Assembly: GCA_036389135.1 (NCBI GenBank)
Contig: DASVQP010000087.1
Span: 1-58,668, forward strand
Reading direction: 5' to 3'
Length of the DNA stretch: 58,668 nt
From: Longimicrobium sp.
GTDB taxonomy: Bacteria > Gemmatimonadota > Gemmatimonadetes > Longimicrobiales > Longimicrobiaceae
This document shows, in pieces, positions 41,759 through 51,207 of the stretch. Every line of letters begins with the position of its first letter. The first letter of the stretch is position 1. Both the position numbers and the translations under genes were made by a program. The notes under the pieces were generated by a model. It did not search any database. It worked only from the letters and a program-made list of their open reading frames with translations, and had not been told where the DNA came from.

Positions 41759-44107
41759 ATGAGCACCACCCGCGAAGACGAATGGCTGTGGGGCTGGGAT
41801 ACCACACCCGGCATCGTCTCCGTGTGGGCGGATGCGAACGGGCGCGCGTTCGTCTGGCGGCGGCTCAAGGAAACGGGCGCGCTGGTGCAGGAGGAGGAGC
41901 GGTTCCGGCCCTGGATCCTGCTCGACGGATTGGACGACCTGCGACACCTCGGCCCGCGGCTCGGGCCCGAGGGCACGCCGGACGCGCGCGTCTGGTACCG
42001 CGCGCTGGAGGGGCCGGGCGAGCTGCGCTTCCTGGTCTCCGCACGGAGCGGCGCGGAGCTGGCCAGGGCGGTGCTGCACGGAGCCTCCCGCCGCCTCAAC
42101 CGACCGGTTGACCACCTGCGAGCGCTGGGCGCGGACCATGTGCTCGCGCTGCCGCCAGAAGAGCAGTACCTGGTGGCCACCGGGCGCACGTACTTCCGCG
42201 GCCTCGCCTTCGACGACCTGCACCGGCTGCAGTTCGACCTGGAGACGACGGGGCTGGATGCCACGCGCGACCGCATCTTCATGGTCGCCGTGCGCGATCC
42301 GGCGGGCGAGACGCACGTGCTGGAGGCGGATGGCAGCGGCGACGCGGCCGAGGCGGAGCTGATCCGGCGGCTGGTGGCGACGGTGCGCGCGGCCGACCCG
42401 GACGTGATCGAGAACCACAACCTGCACGGCTTCGACCTCCCCTTCCTGGCCGAGCGCGCGCGCAGGCTGGGCGTGCCGCTCCCGCTGGGGCGCCTGGCGG
42501 GCGTGGGCCTGCGCGAGCGCGCCGCCCGCCGCGGCACCGTGCGCGGCGACGAGGGGCGGCGCGTGCGGCTGCTGGCACCCGGGCGCGAGCTGATCGACAC
42601 GATGGACGCGGTGATCCGCTACGACTTCTCGGCGCGCGAGCTGCCGGGGCACGGCCTCAAAGCGGTCGCGCGGCACTTCGGGGTGGCGGCGCCGGAGCGG
42701 GAGTACGTGCCCGGGAGCCAGGTGTACGCCGTCTACCGCCGCCACCCGGAGCGCGTGCGGCGGTACGCGTCCGACGACGTGGAGGAGGTCGCGGCGCTGG
42801 CGCGGCTGCTGGGGGGCGCGGCGTTCGCGCTGGCGCGCATGGCACCGCGCCGCTACGAGCGCCTGGCCGACGCGGGACCGGCCACGGGGGTGATCGACCC
42901 GCTCCTGGTGCGGGCCTACCTGCGCGCGGGCGCGGCGCTCCCGGCGCACCGGCCGGGCGACCACACCCCACACCGGGGGGCGGCGCTGCACCTCTTCGCC
43001 ACCGGCGTCGCGTGGCGTGTGGTCAAGGCGGACGTGGCCAGCCTGTACCCGTCGCTGATGCGCGCCTACCGCATCGGCCCGGAGCATGACCATCTGGGCG
43101 CGCTGCTGGCGCTGGTGGACCGGCTGGTGGAGCACCGCCTGGCCGCCAAGACCAGCGCCCGGGCGGCGCCCCCCAACTCGGCGGAGCGGCACACGCACGA
43201 GGCGGTCTCGGCGGCGATGAAGGTGGTCGTCAACTCCGCGTACGGCTACCTGGCGGCCCCCGGCCTGACGCGCTTCGCCGACGTGCACGCCGCCAACGAG
43301 GTGACGCGACGCGGCCGCGACACTCTGGCGCTGATGTGCCGCGAGCTGGCCGCGCGCGGAGTCACGCTGCTGGAGGCGGACACGGACGGCGTGTACTTCG
43401 CCGTCCCCGAGGGGTGGAGCGAGGCGGACGAGCGGCGCGTGGTGGCGGAGGTGGGGGCGCTCCTCCCGCCGCTCGTGCAGCTGGAGTTCGAGGGGCGCTA
43501 CGCGGCGATGCTCTCGCACGAGCCCAAGAACTACGCGCTGCTGGGCTACGACGGCACACTGACGCTCCGCGGCGTCGCCTTCCGCAGCAGCCGCTCGGAG
43601 GCGTTCGGGGAAGCCTTTCTGCGCCGCGCCCTCGAACGCCTCTTCGCGGGCGACCTGGCCGGCGTGCGCGAGGCGTACCTCGCCACGGTGCGCGCCCTGC
43701 GCCGCCGCGAGCTCCCCGCCGCCCACGTCGCGTCGCGCATCCGGCTGACGAAGTCGCCCGACGCGTACGCCGCCACGCGCTCCAGCCGCCGCGAGCTGGC
43801 GTACGAGGCGCTCCTCGCCAGCGGCCGCACCTCGTGGCGCGTGGGCGAGCGCGTGGACGTGTACCGCACCCAGAACGGCGGCGCCGCCGTGCTGCCGCAG
43901 GACGAAGCCGCGCGGGCCGCGCCGCGCGACTACGATGCGGAGCATTACGCGCGCGTGCTCCGCACCCACTTCGCCGCCCGCCTCGCCCGCGCCCTCACTC
44001 CCGAGGACTTCTCCACCCTCTTCGCGGGCCCGGACCAGCTCTCCCTCTTCGCCCCCTCCGCCGCCGAAATGCGCCCCGTCCTCTCCGCGACAGGCGCGAC
44101 CGTCTAA
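41759..44107 (+). CDS. Compact bacterial family B DNA polymerase
   Basis: 782 residues from ATG 41759. Proofreading exonuclease motifs: Exo I FDLETTGLD (about 160), Exo II ENHNLHGFDLPFL (about 219), Exo III YASDDVEEV (about 335). Polymerase motif A KADVASLYPSL (about 423), motif B KVVVNSAYGYL (about 487) and motif C EADTDGVYF (about 539) are all intact, so an active enzyme is expected. The N-terminal 150 residues look like the usual PolB N-domain. It is much the same length as E. coli Pol II (783). No replication, helicase or prophage genes adjoin it. Repeat B2 sits just upstream. Confidence 0.9.
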   Translation: MSTTREDEWLWGWDTTPGIVSVWADANGRAFVWRRLKETGALVQEEERFRPWILLDGLDDLRHLGPRLGPEGTPDARVWYRALEGPGELRFLVSARSGAELARAVLHGASRRLNRPVDHLRALGADHVLALPPEEQYLVATGRTYFRGLAFDDLHRLQFDLETTGLDATRDRIFMVAVRDPAGETHVLEADGSGDAAEAELIRRLVATVRAADPDVIENHNLHGFDLPFLAERARRLGVPLPLGRLAGVGLRERAARRGTVRGDEGRRVRLLAPGRELIDTMDAVIRYDFSARELPGHGLKAVARHFGVAAPEREYVPGSQVYAVYRRHPERVRRYASDDVEEVAALARLLGGAAFALARMAPRRYERLADAGPATGVIDPLLVRAYLRAGAALPAHRPGDHTPHRGAALHLFATGVAWRVVKADVASLYPSLMRAYRIGPEHDHLGALLALVDRLVEHRLAAKTSARAAPPNSAERHTHEAVSAAMKVVVNSAYGYLAAPGLTRFADVHAANEVTRRGRDTLALMCRELAARGVTLLEADTDGVYFAVPEGWSEADERRVVAEVGALLPPLVQLEFEGRYAAMLSHEPKNYALLGYDGTLTLRGVAFRSSRSEAFGEAFLRRALERLFAGDLAGVREAYLATVRALRRRELPAAHVASRIRLTKSPDAYAATRSSRRELAYEALLASGRTSWRVGERVDVYRTQNGGAAVLPQDEAARAAPRDYDAEHYARVLRTHFAARLARALTPEDFSTLFAGPDQLSLFAPSAAEMRPVLSATGATV

Positions 44108-44116
44108 CCCCTCCTT

Positions 44117-44157
44117 CCTTTCTCTCCGTTTCCCTCCGCGGCTCTGTGTGACGCGCG
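44117..44157. repeat. Half copy of repeat family A
   Basis: Only the right-hand part remains (TTTCTCTCCGTTTCCCTCC then GCGGCTCTGTGTGACG). It follows the polymerase stop by about 10 bp. No left arm is present. Confidence 0.7.
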
Positions 44158-44193
44158 GTTTCGAGCCGCCCGCATACGCCGGAATCGTTTCTG

Positions 44194-44243
44194 TTGACAC
44201 CGACAGGAACATCCCTCACTTTACTGTAGACGCCTATAGGAAC
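44194..44243 (+). promoter_or_regulatory. Promoter with direct-repeat operator before padR
   Basis: TTGACA (44194-44199) is a perfect -35 element, but a convincing -10 is less clear (TTTACT or TACTGT near 44220). GACACCGACAGGAAC (44196-44210) and GACGCCTATAGGAAC (44229-44243) are direct repeats matching 12 of 15 positions, spaced 33 bp (three helical turns), and bracket the promoter. Probable binding sites of the adjacent PadR. Confidence 0.55.
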
Positions 44244-44261
44244 CCACCCGCCGAGCCGACC

Positions 44262-44597
44262 GTGAACCCACGCCCGCACATCGACGCCCTCAGGGGCTCG
44301 CTCGACCTGCTCGTCCTCAAGACGCTCTCCCTGGCGCCGATGCACGGGTGGGGGATCAGCCAGCGCGTGCAGCAGATCACACAGGGAGTGCTCGAGGTGA
44401 ACCAGGGGTCGCTCTACCCGGCGCTGCAGCGGCTGGAAAAGGACGGCTTCATCACGAGCGAGTGGGGCGTGACGGAGAACAACCGCCGCGCCCGCTACTA
44501 CCGCCTCACCGCCGCCGGCAGCAACGCGCTCGGCACGGAGCTGGAGAGCTGGCGGAAGTTCGCCGCCGGCCTCGAAGCCGTCCTCCGCACCTCCTGA
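44262..44597 (+). CDS. PadR-family regulator (second permease module)
   Basis: 111 residues, GTG start. LDLLVLKTLSLAPMHGWGIS, then GVLEVNQGSLYPALQRLEKD, GFITSEWGVTENNRRARYYR and LTAAGSNAL: the same PadR subgroup as at 11615 and typical of ADOP-linked regulators. It is 37 bp from the permease start, without the ATGA overlap seen in the other module. Direct repeats upstream are candidate operators. Confidence 0.92.
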   Translation: MNPRPHIDALRGSLDLLVLKTLSLAPMHGWGISQRVQQITQGVLEVNQGSLYPALQRLEKDGFITSEWGVTENNRRARYYRLTAAGSNALGTELESWRKFAAGLEAVLRTS

Positions 44598-44634
44598 CCG
44601 ACGCCCCCGCAAACGCCACCTCCGGAGCACCCCA

Positions 44635-47355
44635 ATGAGATGGATCGACGGAATCCGCGCGCGCCTCGGCCTGCTCTTCGGCGGGCGCGCGGCCGAGGAG
44701 CGGATGGACGAGGAGATCGGCTTCCACATCGAGATGGAGACGGAGCGGCTCGTCCGCGAGGAGGGGCTGGAGCCGGTGGAGGCGCGGCGGCGGGCGCTGA
44801 TCGCGTTCGGTGGGGTGGAGGGGCACAAGGAGGCGCTGCGCGACGGGCGGGGGCTGGCGTGGCTCAGCGGGCTGTCGCTCGACTTCAAGCTCGGCTTCAG
44901 GATGCTGGTGAAGTATCCCGGGCTCACGGTAGTCGGCGGGCTGGCGATGGCGTTCGCAATCTGGGCCGGCTCCGTCACCTTTGTGCTGGTGGGCCAGTTC
45001 CTGAACCCGGCGCTCCCCCTTCCCGACGCCGAGCGGATCGTGCGCATCCGGACCTGGGACGCCTCGGCGAACGAGGAGGAGCCGCGTGCCCTGAGCGACT
45101 TCCTCGCATGGCGCGGCGGCCTGCGCTCGGTGACCGATCTCGGCGCCTACCGCGACGTCTCGCTCAACCTGATTGCCGGCGGAGACGCGGACCGCCCGCT
45201 GCGCGCGGCGGAGATCAGCGCTTCGGCGTTCCGCATCGCCCCCGCGCCGCCGCTCCTGGGCCGCGCCCTGGTGCCGGGAGACGAGCGGACGGGTGCGCCG
45301 CCGGTGGCCGTGCTGGGCTACGAGGTGTGGCGGACGCGCTTCGCGGGCGACGCGGGCGTCGTGGGGCGCACCGTGCGGCTCGGCGACACGCAGGCGACGG
45401 TGGTCGGCGTGATGCCGAAAGGATTCGGGTTTCCCGTATCGCACGAGCTGTGGACGCCGTTCAAGCCGGACGCCATCGTCCCGGCACCGCGCGAGGGGCC
45501 GGGCATCGAGGTCTTCGGCCGCCTGGCGCCGGGCGTCACCATGCAGCAGGCGAGAACGGAGCTGGCCGCCATGGGCCGCCGCGCCGCCGCCGAGTGGCCA
45601 GACACGCACCGCCACCTGCAGCCGCACCTCACGGGATACACGGACCCGTTCCCCGTGTCGCAGGCGGACATGGCCCTCATGGGCTCGTTCAACGTGTTCG
45701 CCATCATGCTCCTGGTCGTCATCTGCTCCAACGTGGCGCTGCTGCTCTTTGCGCGCGCGGCCGGGCGCGAGTCCGAGCTGGTGGTGCGCAGCGCGCTGGG
45801 CGCCAGCCGCGGCCGCATCGTGGCGCAGCTCGTGGCCGAGGCGCTCGTGCTGGGGGCCGTGGCGGCCGTGGTGGGGCTGGCCCTGGCGCAGCTCGCGCTC
45901 CGCGATTGGGGCATCGAGTTCCTGGAGCGCAACCTGGGGGCGCTCCCCTTCTGGTTCGACGTGAACCTGTCGCCCGCCGCCGTGCTCTACGCCTGCGTGC
46001 TCACCCTGCTCGGCGCCGCCATCGCCGGCATGGTGCCCGCGCGCAAGATCACCCGCGGCCTGGGCTCGAGCCTCAAGCAGGGCACGGGCGGTGGCGGCGG
46101 GGTGCGGTTTGGAGGGGTGTGGACGGCGGTGATCGTCATGCAGGTCGCCCTCACGGTCGCCTTCCCCGCGGTCACCTTCACGGTGCAGCGCGAGGCGGTG
46201 CGGGTGCGCTCGCTCGACGCGGGGTTCGCGTCGCAGGAGTACCTGAGGGTGCAGCTCGACACCGAGATGGGCGCGGACTCGGCCGCGCGGATGGCCCGCT
46301 TCGCGGCGACGGTGGAGACGCTGCGCCGGCGCCTGGAGTCGGAGCCCGGTGTCGCGGGGGCCACCTTTGTGGACGTCGTGCCGCTCGACCACCACAGGGG
46401 GCGGCGGATCGAGCTGGACGCCCCCTCCGGCCCCGCGGCGGCGGCCGGCCCGCCGCTGGCCAATCCTCTGGTGCGCACCGCGTCCATCGATCCCTCGTAC
46501 TTCGACGTGCTGAAGGCGCCGGTCCTGGCCGGCCGCGGCTTCGGCGCCGCCGATCTCGGACTGGACGCGCACGTGGTGATCGTGGACCAGGGGTTCGTCG
46601 ACCGCATGCTGCAGGGGCGCAGCCCGGTCGGCCGGCACGTGCGCTTCCTTAAGCGCGGCGAGCAGACCCCGGACCCCTCTGCCCCCTGGTACGAGATCGT
46701 CGGCGTCGTAAGGGATCTCGGGATGACCTCCGCGTTGGACGAAGAGCGCGCGGCGGGGGTGTACCTGCCGGCCGCACCGGGCGGCGATCTCCCGCTCAAC
46801 ATGATCGTCCACGTGCCGGGCGACCCGATGTCGCTGGCCCCGCGCATCCGCGAGATCGCGGCCGAGGTGGATCCCATGCTGCGGCTTACGGAGCTCCAGC
46901 CCCTGGACCAAGTCACCAGCGCGATGCTCTGGCTCCTCGGCATGTGGTTCAAGATCACGCTCCTGCTGACGGGTGTGGTGCTCCTGCTCTCGCTCGCCGG
47001 CATCTACGCGGTGCTGTCGTTCACCGTGGCGCGGCGGACCCGCGAGATCGGCGTGCGCGTGGCGCTGGGCGCCCCGCGCGCCCGCGTCGTCGCCGCCATC
47101 TTCCGCAAGCCGCTCACGCAGGTGGGTGCCGGGATCATGATCGGGTTCATCCTGGTGACGGCCGCGGCGTACGTCGCGGTCGGCCACCGCCCCGACGGCG
47201 CGCCGAGGGACCCCGACGCGGCCCTCACGCTGGGGAACATCGCGCTGCTCGTGGCCAACGCGCTGGTCATGCTGGCCATCTGCATGCTCGCCTGCGTGGT
47301 GCCCACCCGCCGCGCGCTCCGCGTGCAGCCCAGCGAGGCGCTGCGAGCGGACTGA
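44635..47355 (+). CDS. ADOP-type duplicated ABC permease (second copy)
   Basis: 906 residues; GGAG 7 nt before the ATG. Same plan as the 11953 gene: prefix domain (EIGFHIEMETERLVREEGLE), helix (LTVVGGLAMAFAIWAGSVTF), first MacB periplasmic domain, FtsX triplet (RESELVVRSALGASRGRIVA), second periplasmic domain, final FtsX triplet (ARRTREIGVRVALGAPRARV). The two permeases are clearly diverged in the periplasmic domains, so they are not a recent duplication. No ATPase subunit is adjacent. Substrate unknown. Confidence 0.9.
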   Translation: MRWIDGIRARLGLLFGGRAAEERMDEEIGFHIEMETERLVREEGLEPVEARRRALIAFGGVEGHKEALRDGRGLAWLSGLSLDFKLGFRMLVKYPGLTVVGGLAMAFAIWAGSVTFVLVGQFLNPALPLPDAERIVRIRTWDASANEEEPRALSDFLAWRGGLRSVTDLGAYRDVSLNLIAGGDADRPLRAAEISASAFRIAPAPPLLGRALVPGDERTGAPPVAVLGYEVWRTRFAGDAGVVGRTVRLGDTQATVVGVMPKGFGFPVSHELWTPFKPDAIVPAPREGPGIEVFGRLAPGVTMQQARTELAAMGRRAAAEWPDTHRHLQPHLTGYTDPFPVSQADMALMGSFNVFAIMLLVVICSNVALLLFARAAGRESELVVRSALGASRGRIVAQLVAEALVLGAVAAVVGLALAQLALRDWGIEFLERNLGALPFWFDVNLSPAAVLYACVLTLLGAAIAGMVPARKITRGLGSSLKQGTGGGGGVRFGGVWTAVIVMQVALTVAFPAVTFTVQREAVRVRSLDAGFASQEYLRVQLDTEMGADSAARMARFAATVETLRRRLESEPGVAGATFVDVVPLDHHRGRRIELDAPSGPAAAAGPPLANPLVRTASIDPSYFDVLKAPVLAGRGFGAADLGLDAHVVIVDQGFVDRMLQGRSPVGRHVRFLKRGEQTPDPSAPWYEIVGVVRDLGMTSALDEERAAGVYLPAAPGGDLPLNMIVHVPGDPMSLAPRIREIAAEVDPMLRLTELQPLDQVTSAMLWLLGMWFKITLLLTGVVLLLSLAGIYAVLSFTVARRTREIGVRVALGAPRARVVAAIFRKPLTQVGAGIMIGFILVTAAAYVAVGHRPDGAPRDPDAALTLGNIALLVANALVMLAICMLACVVPTRRALRVQPSEALRAD

Positions 47356-47380
47356 GGAGAGGTAACAACGACAACAACGG

Positions 47381-47420
47381 GCCTCACACAGAGCCACAGA
47401 GGAAAACCGAAAGACCAACG
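47381..47420. repeat. Half copy of repeat family A
   Basis: Left-hand part only: GCCTCACACAGAGCCACAGA then GGAAAACCGAAAGACC. It is joined directly to a terminator hairpin. Confidence 0.7.
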
Positions 47421-47424
47421 AAGA

Positions 47425-47453
47425 GGAGGGAGCCCCGGTGCGGGGCTCCCTCC
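47425..47453. terminator. Bidirectional hairpin terminator
   Basis: Perfect 13-bp stem GGAGGGAGCCCCG/CGGGGCTCCCTCC, loop GTG, followed by TTCTTTC. It lies between the convergent permease and propeller genes. Confidence 0.88.
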
Positions 47454-47492
47454 TTCTTTCCTCACCTGCCCCCGCGTGTCTCGGTCGGCGCT

Positions 47493-48944
47493 TCACGGGC
47501 GCCAGGCGGATTCGCTCATCGATGACGTCCACGCGAGCGGCAGCCGCATCCCCGTCGTGACGTCGATCAGGATCACCGGCGGGCCCCACTCCGCCGCGAC
47601 CAGAAGCCACCGCCCGTCCGGGCTCCAGTCGAACCACGCGACGCGCCCGCCGTATGCGCCCAGGTCACGGATCAGCGTGCCGTCCGGGCGAATGAGGCGC
47701 AGCACCTCGTTGCGGTCGTGGTAGACCAGGTCACCAGCCGGCGACCACCCGATGCTGGACCCCGACAGCGAAAACCCCACCCGCGTGAGCGTCGCCAGGT
47801 CCAGGATCCGGACAAAGGTCTCACCATCCGTATAGTTCGGGTTCGCGACGTAGGCGAGGTACCGTCCATCCGGCGAAGGAGAAGGCGCGTAGTTGTAGGT
47901 GGCGTTGTAAGGAGTGTCGTGGGCCGGGTTGACCCGCTCCAGCCCCGAACCGTCCGGCCGCACGCGGAAGAGGATGGTCATGTTGCTGAAGTAGATCCAC
48001 TGCCCGTCGCGGGAGAAACGGGCACCGCGAGTCACTTGCCCCAGGACCATGCGCGATCCGGCGCCCGCGGGATCGACCAGCGTGAGACCCGTGGCTTGCG
48101 AGAGGAGCACCTCCGCGCCGTTGGGCGACCACGCCACACCCTGCGCCGGCCGCCCGGTTCGGTTGAGCCCGGGAGCGATCGCGCGCATCTGCGACCCGTC
48201 GAGCTGAAAGGTCGCCACGTCCGTCGCGGTGCCGTTGATGCCGTTGTACGTACGCACGGCGAGCACTCCCCGCGGCACCACGCTCACATCCACCGTGTCG
48301 GTGAGCGTTCCAGAACGGGCCACCACCCGCGCGCGGCCGAACTGTTCCCCGCTGACGATGCCATCGCGCACGGCTACCGCGCCCGAAAGCGCGGTGAACA
48401 CCGGCTGCATGTTGAGCGGGTTCAACGACTGGTCGGTCACGGCCGCCCGAAGACGGTAGCTGCCGCCCACGTACACCACGCTGTCGGCCGGCCCCACGGA
48501 CACGATGGCCGGAGCACCGGGCAGCACCGTGTAGGACGCGGTGTCCTCGGCGCTCAGCGCGGGCACGGTTACGATCACGTGCGCCGGACCCGCGCGCGTT
48601 CCAAACCGCACCAGGGCCGATGCGTAGCCCTGCGCATCGGTGGTATCCACCCCGAACCCCAGCATCCGCCCTGCGCCGTCTACCAGGGTCATCCCCAGGT
48701 CTAATCCGCCGCGGAACCGAACCTCGAGCCCGGGACGTGCTTTGCCGTCCGCTCCGCGCACACGCACGCGCAGGGGCGACGCCGGAACGGCGAGGATCGT
48801 GTCCGTCAGCGCCGCACCCGATATGATGTTGACTCCGGGCTGGCCCGGCTCCGGCGTCCCGGTGGAATCCCCGGAGCATGCGGCAGTCGCCGCCAACAGA
48901 AGCGCCGCGGCGCACTGACGCCGCGGTCTGGTTCCCAAAGACAT
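47493..48944 (-). CDS. Lipoprotein with Ig-like domains and PD40-type beta-propeller
   Basis: 483 residues from ATG 48944, which gives the lipoprotein signal RQCAAALLLAATAAC; ATG 48977 is an alternative. The N-terminal half holds Ig-like (BIG-type) strands: VRFRGGLDLGMTLVDGAGRM, DAQGYASALVRFGT, SYTVLPGAPAIVSVGPADSV. The C-terminal half is a TolB/PD40-like propeller with repeated WSP-N/DG blades: GVAWSPNGAEVLLSQ, RFSRDGQWIYFSN, PSPSPDGRYLAYVANP, FDWSPDGRWLLVA. It is probably a surface or periplasmic binding protein; the ligand is unknown. Confidence 0.82.
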   Translation of the reverse strand: MSLGTRPRRQCAAALLLAATAACSGDSTGTPEPGQPGVNIISGAALTDTILAVPASPLRVRVRGADGKARPGLEVRFRGGLDLGMTLVDGAGRMLGFGVDTTDAQGYASALVRFGTRAGPAHVIVTVPALSAEDTASYTVLPGAPAIVSVGPADSVVYVGGSYRLRAAVTDQSLNPLNMQPVFTALSGAVAVRDGIVSGEQFGRARVVARSGTLTDTVDVSVVPRGVLAVRTYNGINGTATDVATFQLDGSQMRAIAPGLNRTGRPAQGVAWSPNGAEVLLSQATGLTLVDPAGAGSRMVLGQVTRGARFSRDGQWIYFSNMTILFRVRPDGSGLERVNPAHDTPYNATYNYAPSPSPDGRYLAYVANPNYTDGETFVRILDLATLTRVGFSLSGSSIGWSPAGDLVYHDRNEVLRLIRPDGTLIRDLGAYGGRVAWFDWSPDGRWLLVAAEWGPPVILIDVTTGMRLPLAWTSSMSESAWRP

Positions 48945-49120
48945 TACACGCGTGTCGGAAGAATGGAGGCCGCCCATGGATGAAGCTCCCCGGGACGCGG
49001 CGCGCCACAGTATCCAGGACGACTTTAGTGCAGGCACCACAACAAGATACATACCGTCTGGCAATATTTCCACCCCACCGCTTACTTCGCGCACCTGGTA
49101 CATCAGGACGAGAACGGATG

Positions 49121-49178
49121 GCCTCACACGGAGCTCCTTCCGTTCTTTCCGTTTCCCTCTGTGGCTCTGTGTGACGCG
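49121..49178. repeat. Dispersed palindromic repeat, family A (short copy)
   Basis: GCCTCACACGGAG on the left and CTCTGTGGCTCTGTGTGACG on the right, with a shortened centre. It lies between the divergent propeller and GntR genes (the 48945-49274 gap, otherwise empty apart from promoters). Confidence 0.75.
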
Positions 49179-49274
49179 CCGTTCAGGACGCCGACGCCGT
49201 CACTGCACCGGTATGGCGGGCGGCGTTCGGCGCCGATAATTTCCGGCAACCTCTCACCCCCCTCCCCGAGCCGA

Positions 49275-50042
49275 ATGCCCCGCACCGACGCTCCCGCGAC
49301 CGTCTCGCTCGCGATCTACGACGAGGTCCGCGCCCTTATCGTGTGCGGCCGGATCCTGCCGGGTACGCGAGTCACTGAGGCGGACGTCGCAAAGGAGCTG
49401 GGGGTCAGCCGCACGCCCGCCCGCGAAGCGCTGCGGCGCCTGCAACAGGAGCGGCTGCTCGTGCCGACGGGGGCGAGCGACGGCGCCAAGGTGCGCCTCG
49501 CCGTGGCGCCGATGACGGCCGGCGAGGCGCGCGAGCTGGGCACCGCGGCGGGCGCGCTGGAGGGCGTCATCGTCCGCAACGTGAAGGATTGCGATGCGGA
49601 CGAGCGGCTTGCGCTTGCGGCGGAGCTGGCGAAGGCGCAGGCGGCATTCCGGCGCGAGGCTACGAAACGCACACCTGACTGGGACCGGCTGTTCGAGCTG
49701 CACCACGCGTTTCACGGGCTGCTGAGGGCCAGGCTCGCCGGGCCGCGCCTCTGCCTGCTGCTGGACGGGCTGCGTTCGCACCTCGATCGGTACGAGTACT
49801 TCTACGGTCCGCTCCACGGCTCGGAGGGCTTCGAGGAAACCTTCGAGGAGCACGACGCGATCGTTGCGGCGATCGAGTCGGGGCACGCGGAGGTCGCGGA
49901 GCGTGCGGTGCGTACCAACTGGTTCAATGGCGCCGACCGGCTCGCGAAGATCGTAGAACGGGTGGGCGAAGCCGGGTTCCTGAGCGGATTCTCGTCGGCG
50001 CAGCACCACACACCCGCCTCGGCCCGCGGCCTAACCGGCTGA
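49275..50042 (+). CDS. GntR-family regulator, FadR subfamily
   Basis: 255 residues from ATG 49275. Winged helix at residues about 12-75: AIYDEVRALIVCGRILPGTR, VTEADVAKELGVSRTPAREA, LRRLQQERLL. It is followed by the all-helical FCD ligand domain (ELGTAAGALEGVIVRNVKD, LFELHHAFHGLLRARLAG, HDAIVAAIESGHAEVAERAV), whose Asp/His residues usually bind a metal and an organic acid. No metabolic operon adjoins it in the same direction, so its target is unclear. It converges on a broken hydrolase gene. Confidence 0.9.
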   Translation: MPRTDAPATVSLAIYDEVRALIVCGRILPGTRVTEADVAKELGVSRTPAREALRRLQQERLLVPTGASDGAKVRLAVAPMTAGEARELGTAAGALEGVIVRNVKDCDADERLALAAELAKAQAAFRREATKRTPDWDRLFELHHAFHGLLRARLAGPRLCLLLDGLRSHLDRYEYFYGPLHGSEGFEETFEEHDAIVAAIESGHAEVAERAVRTNWFNGADRLAKIVERVGEAGFLSGFSSAQHHTPASARGLTG

Positions 50043-50089
50043 GCGGCGCCGCCCGATCTCCACGCCATCAGACGTACACAGCGACAGGG

Positions 50090-51041
50090 CTACTGCCGGG
50101 CATCGAGACCAATCTGCGCGTGCAGCCAATCATGCCGATCCTGCGCGGCCTGTAGATTGAGTCCGTGTCCCGCGTCGTACCAGCGGATCGTCCTGGGCTC
50201 CGGCACGGCGGTGTGCAACGCCTCCGCATCGGCCGGGGGCACCAGGGTGTCCGTTCGTCCGTTTTGCAGCAGCAGCGCGGTGGATGCGTGCGGAATGAAC
50301 CGGATCGGCTCGATGGGTACCATCTCCCGGAACCAGTCGGCGCGTGTCGCGCAGGGCAGGCTGGCCATGAAGTTGGAATCTTCCGGACCGGTGAAGTGCG
50401 AGACGAGACCGCCGTCTCCCACCACGAGTACCGCGGCTTTGAGGCGCCGTTCGATGCCGGCGAACAGCGCACCCATCGCGCCGCCGTAGCTGATGCCCAC
50501 GTAGGCGATGCGATCATCGTCGACGTTGGGCCGCGCGCGCAACACGTCGACGGCGCGTTGCAGATCCTTGATCAGCTGGATCTGCTCGGCCCGATCCGCG
50601 GTGCTGAACCGGACGGGCTGTCCGGCGCGGCGGGCAAACGGCGCATCGATCGCGATCACCACCGCACCGTGCTCCGCGAGCATCTGCGCGGTGTTCGCCA
50701 TGCCGCGCGCAGTCCCGGGCATGCCGTGCATGAGCACGATGCCGGGGCGCAGACCCGAGCGATTCACCGGATCGAACATCAATCCGGTCGCCGATCCGCC
50801 GTCCGGACTGCCAGGAGATGGTGCTGACCTCCACGCCCCTGTTCGTGGATTCGACCGCCTTTTGCAGGTTCAGTGGCGCGTTGGCGTCGTACGCGAACAG
50901 GTCCCGCTCCGCGGCGGTCGCCACGCCTCCGAAGTCAGGACGTGCGACCGCACAGGAATCGGCGGTGGGGCCCGGCTCCGTGGCCGAGGACCCCGTGCAT
51001 GCGGAAACGAACAAAGCGAGCATCGCGATCACCGGTTTCAT
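50090..51041 (-). pseudogene. Alpha/beta hydrolase lipoprotein gene, frameshifted
   Basis: ATG 51041 opens a lipoprotein signal (KPVIAMLALFVSAC), then CAVARPDFGGVATAAERDLF and NLQKAVESTNRGVEVSTISW. At about 50808 the frame is lost; PDGGSATGLMFDPVNRSGLR and the hydrolase domain (VLMHGMPG, nucleophile GISYGGAMG, YDAGHGLNL) continue in another frame to the stop at 50090. The intact paralogue at 52455-53687 shows that two bases are missing here (TTCAGCAGTCC there, TGGCAGTCC here). The ribosome site GGAGAG is the same in both genes. Confidence 0.8.
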
Positions 51042-51093
51042 GAGCACTCTCCAGAGAGGGTCATCGAAGCAGTGAGAGAACAACGGAGAAAAG

Positions 51094-51178
51094 CATCACA
51101 CGGGGGCCACAGAAGGAACTGAAAGCTTCAGAAAAAACTTTTGCGGTTCTCTCTGTTCCTCTGTGGCTCTGTGTGAGC
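51094..51178. repeat. Dispersed palindromic repeat, family A (copy 3)
   Basis: Left arm ATCACACGGGGGCCACAGAA (decayed) and right arm CTCTGTGGCTCTGTGTGAG. It lies between the broken hydrolase and the serine hydrolase. Confidence 0.75.
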
Positions 51179-51207
51179 CATGCAGTTGCAGTTCTCTCTG
51201 CGCCTCG

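Noticed and set aside
40601-44107. 1168-residue version of the DNA polymerase
   Set aside because: The extra N-terminus is antisense to the metallo-beta-lactamase and runs through repeat B2; ATG 41759 begins the conserved protein.
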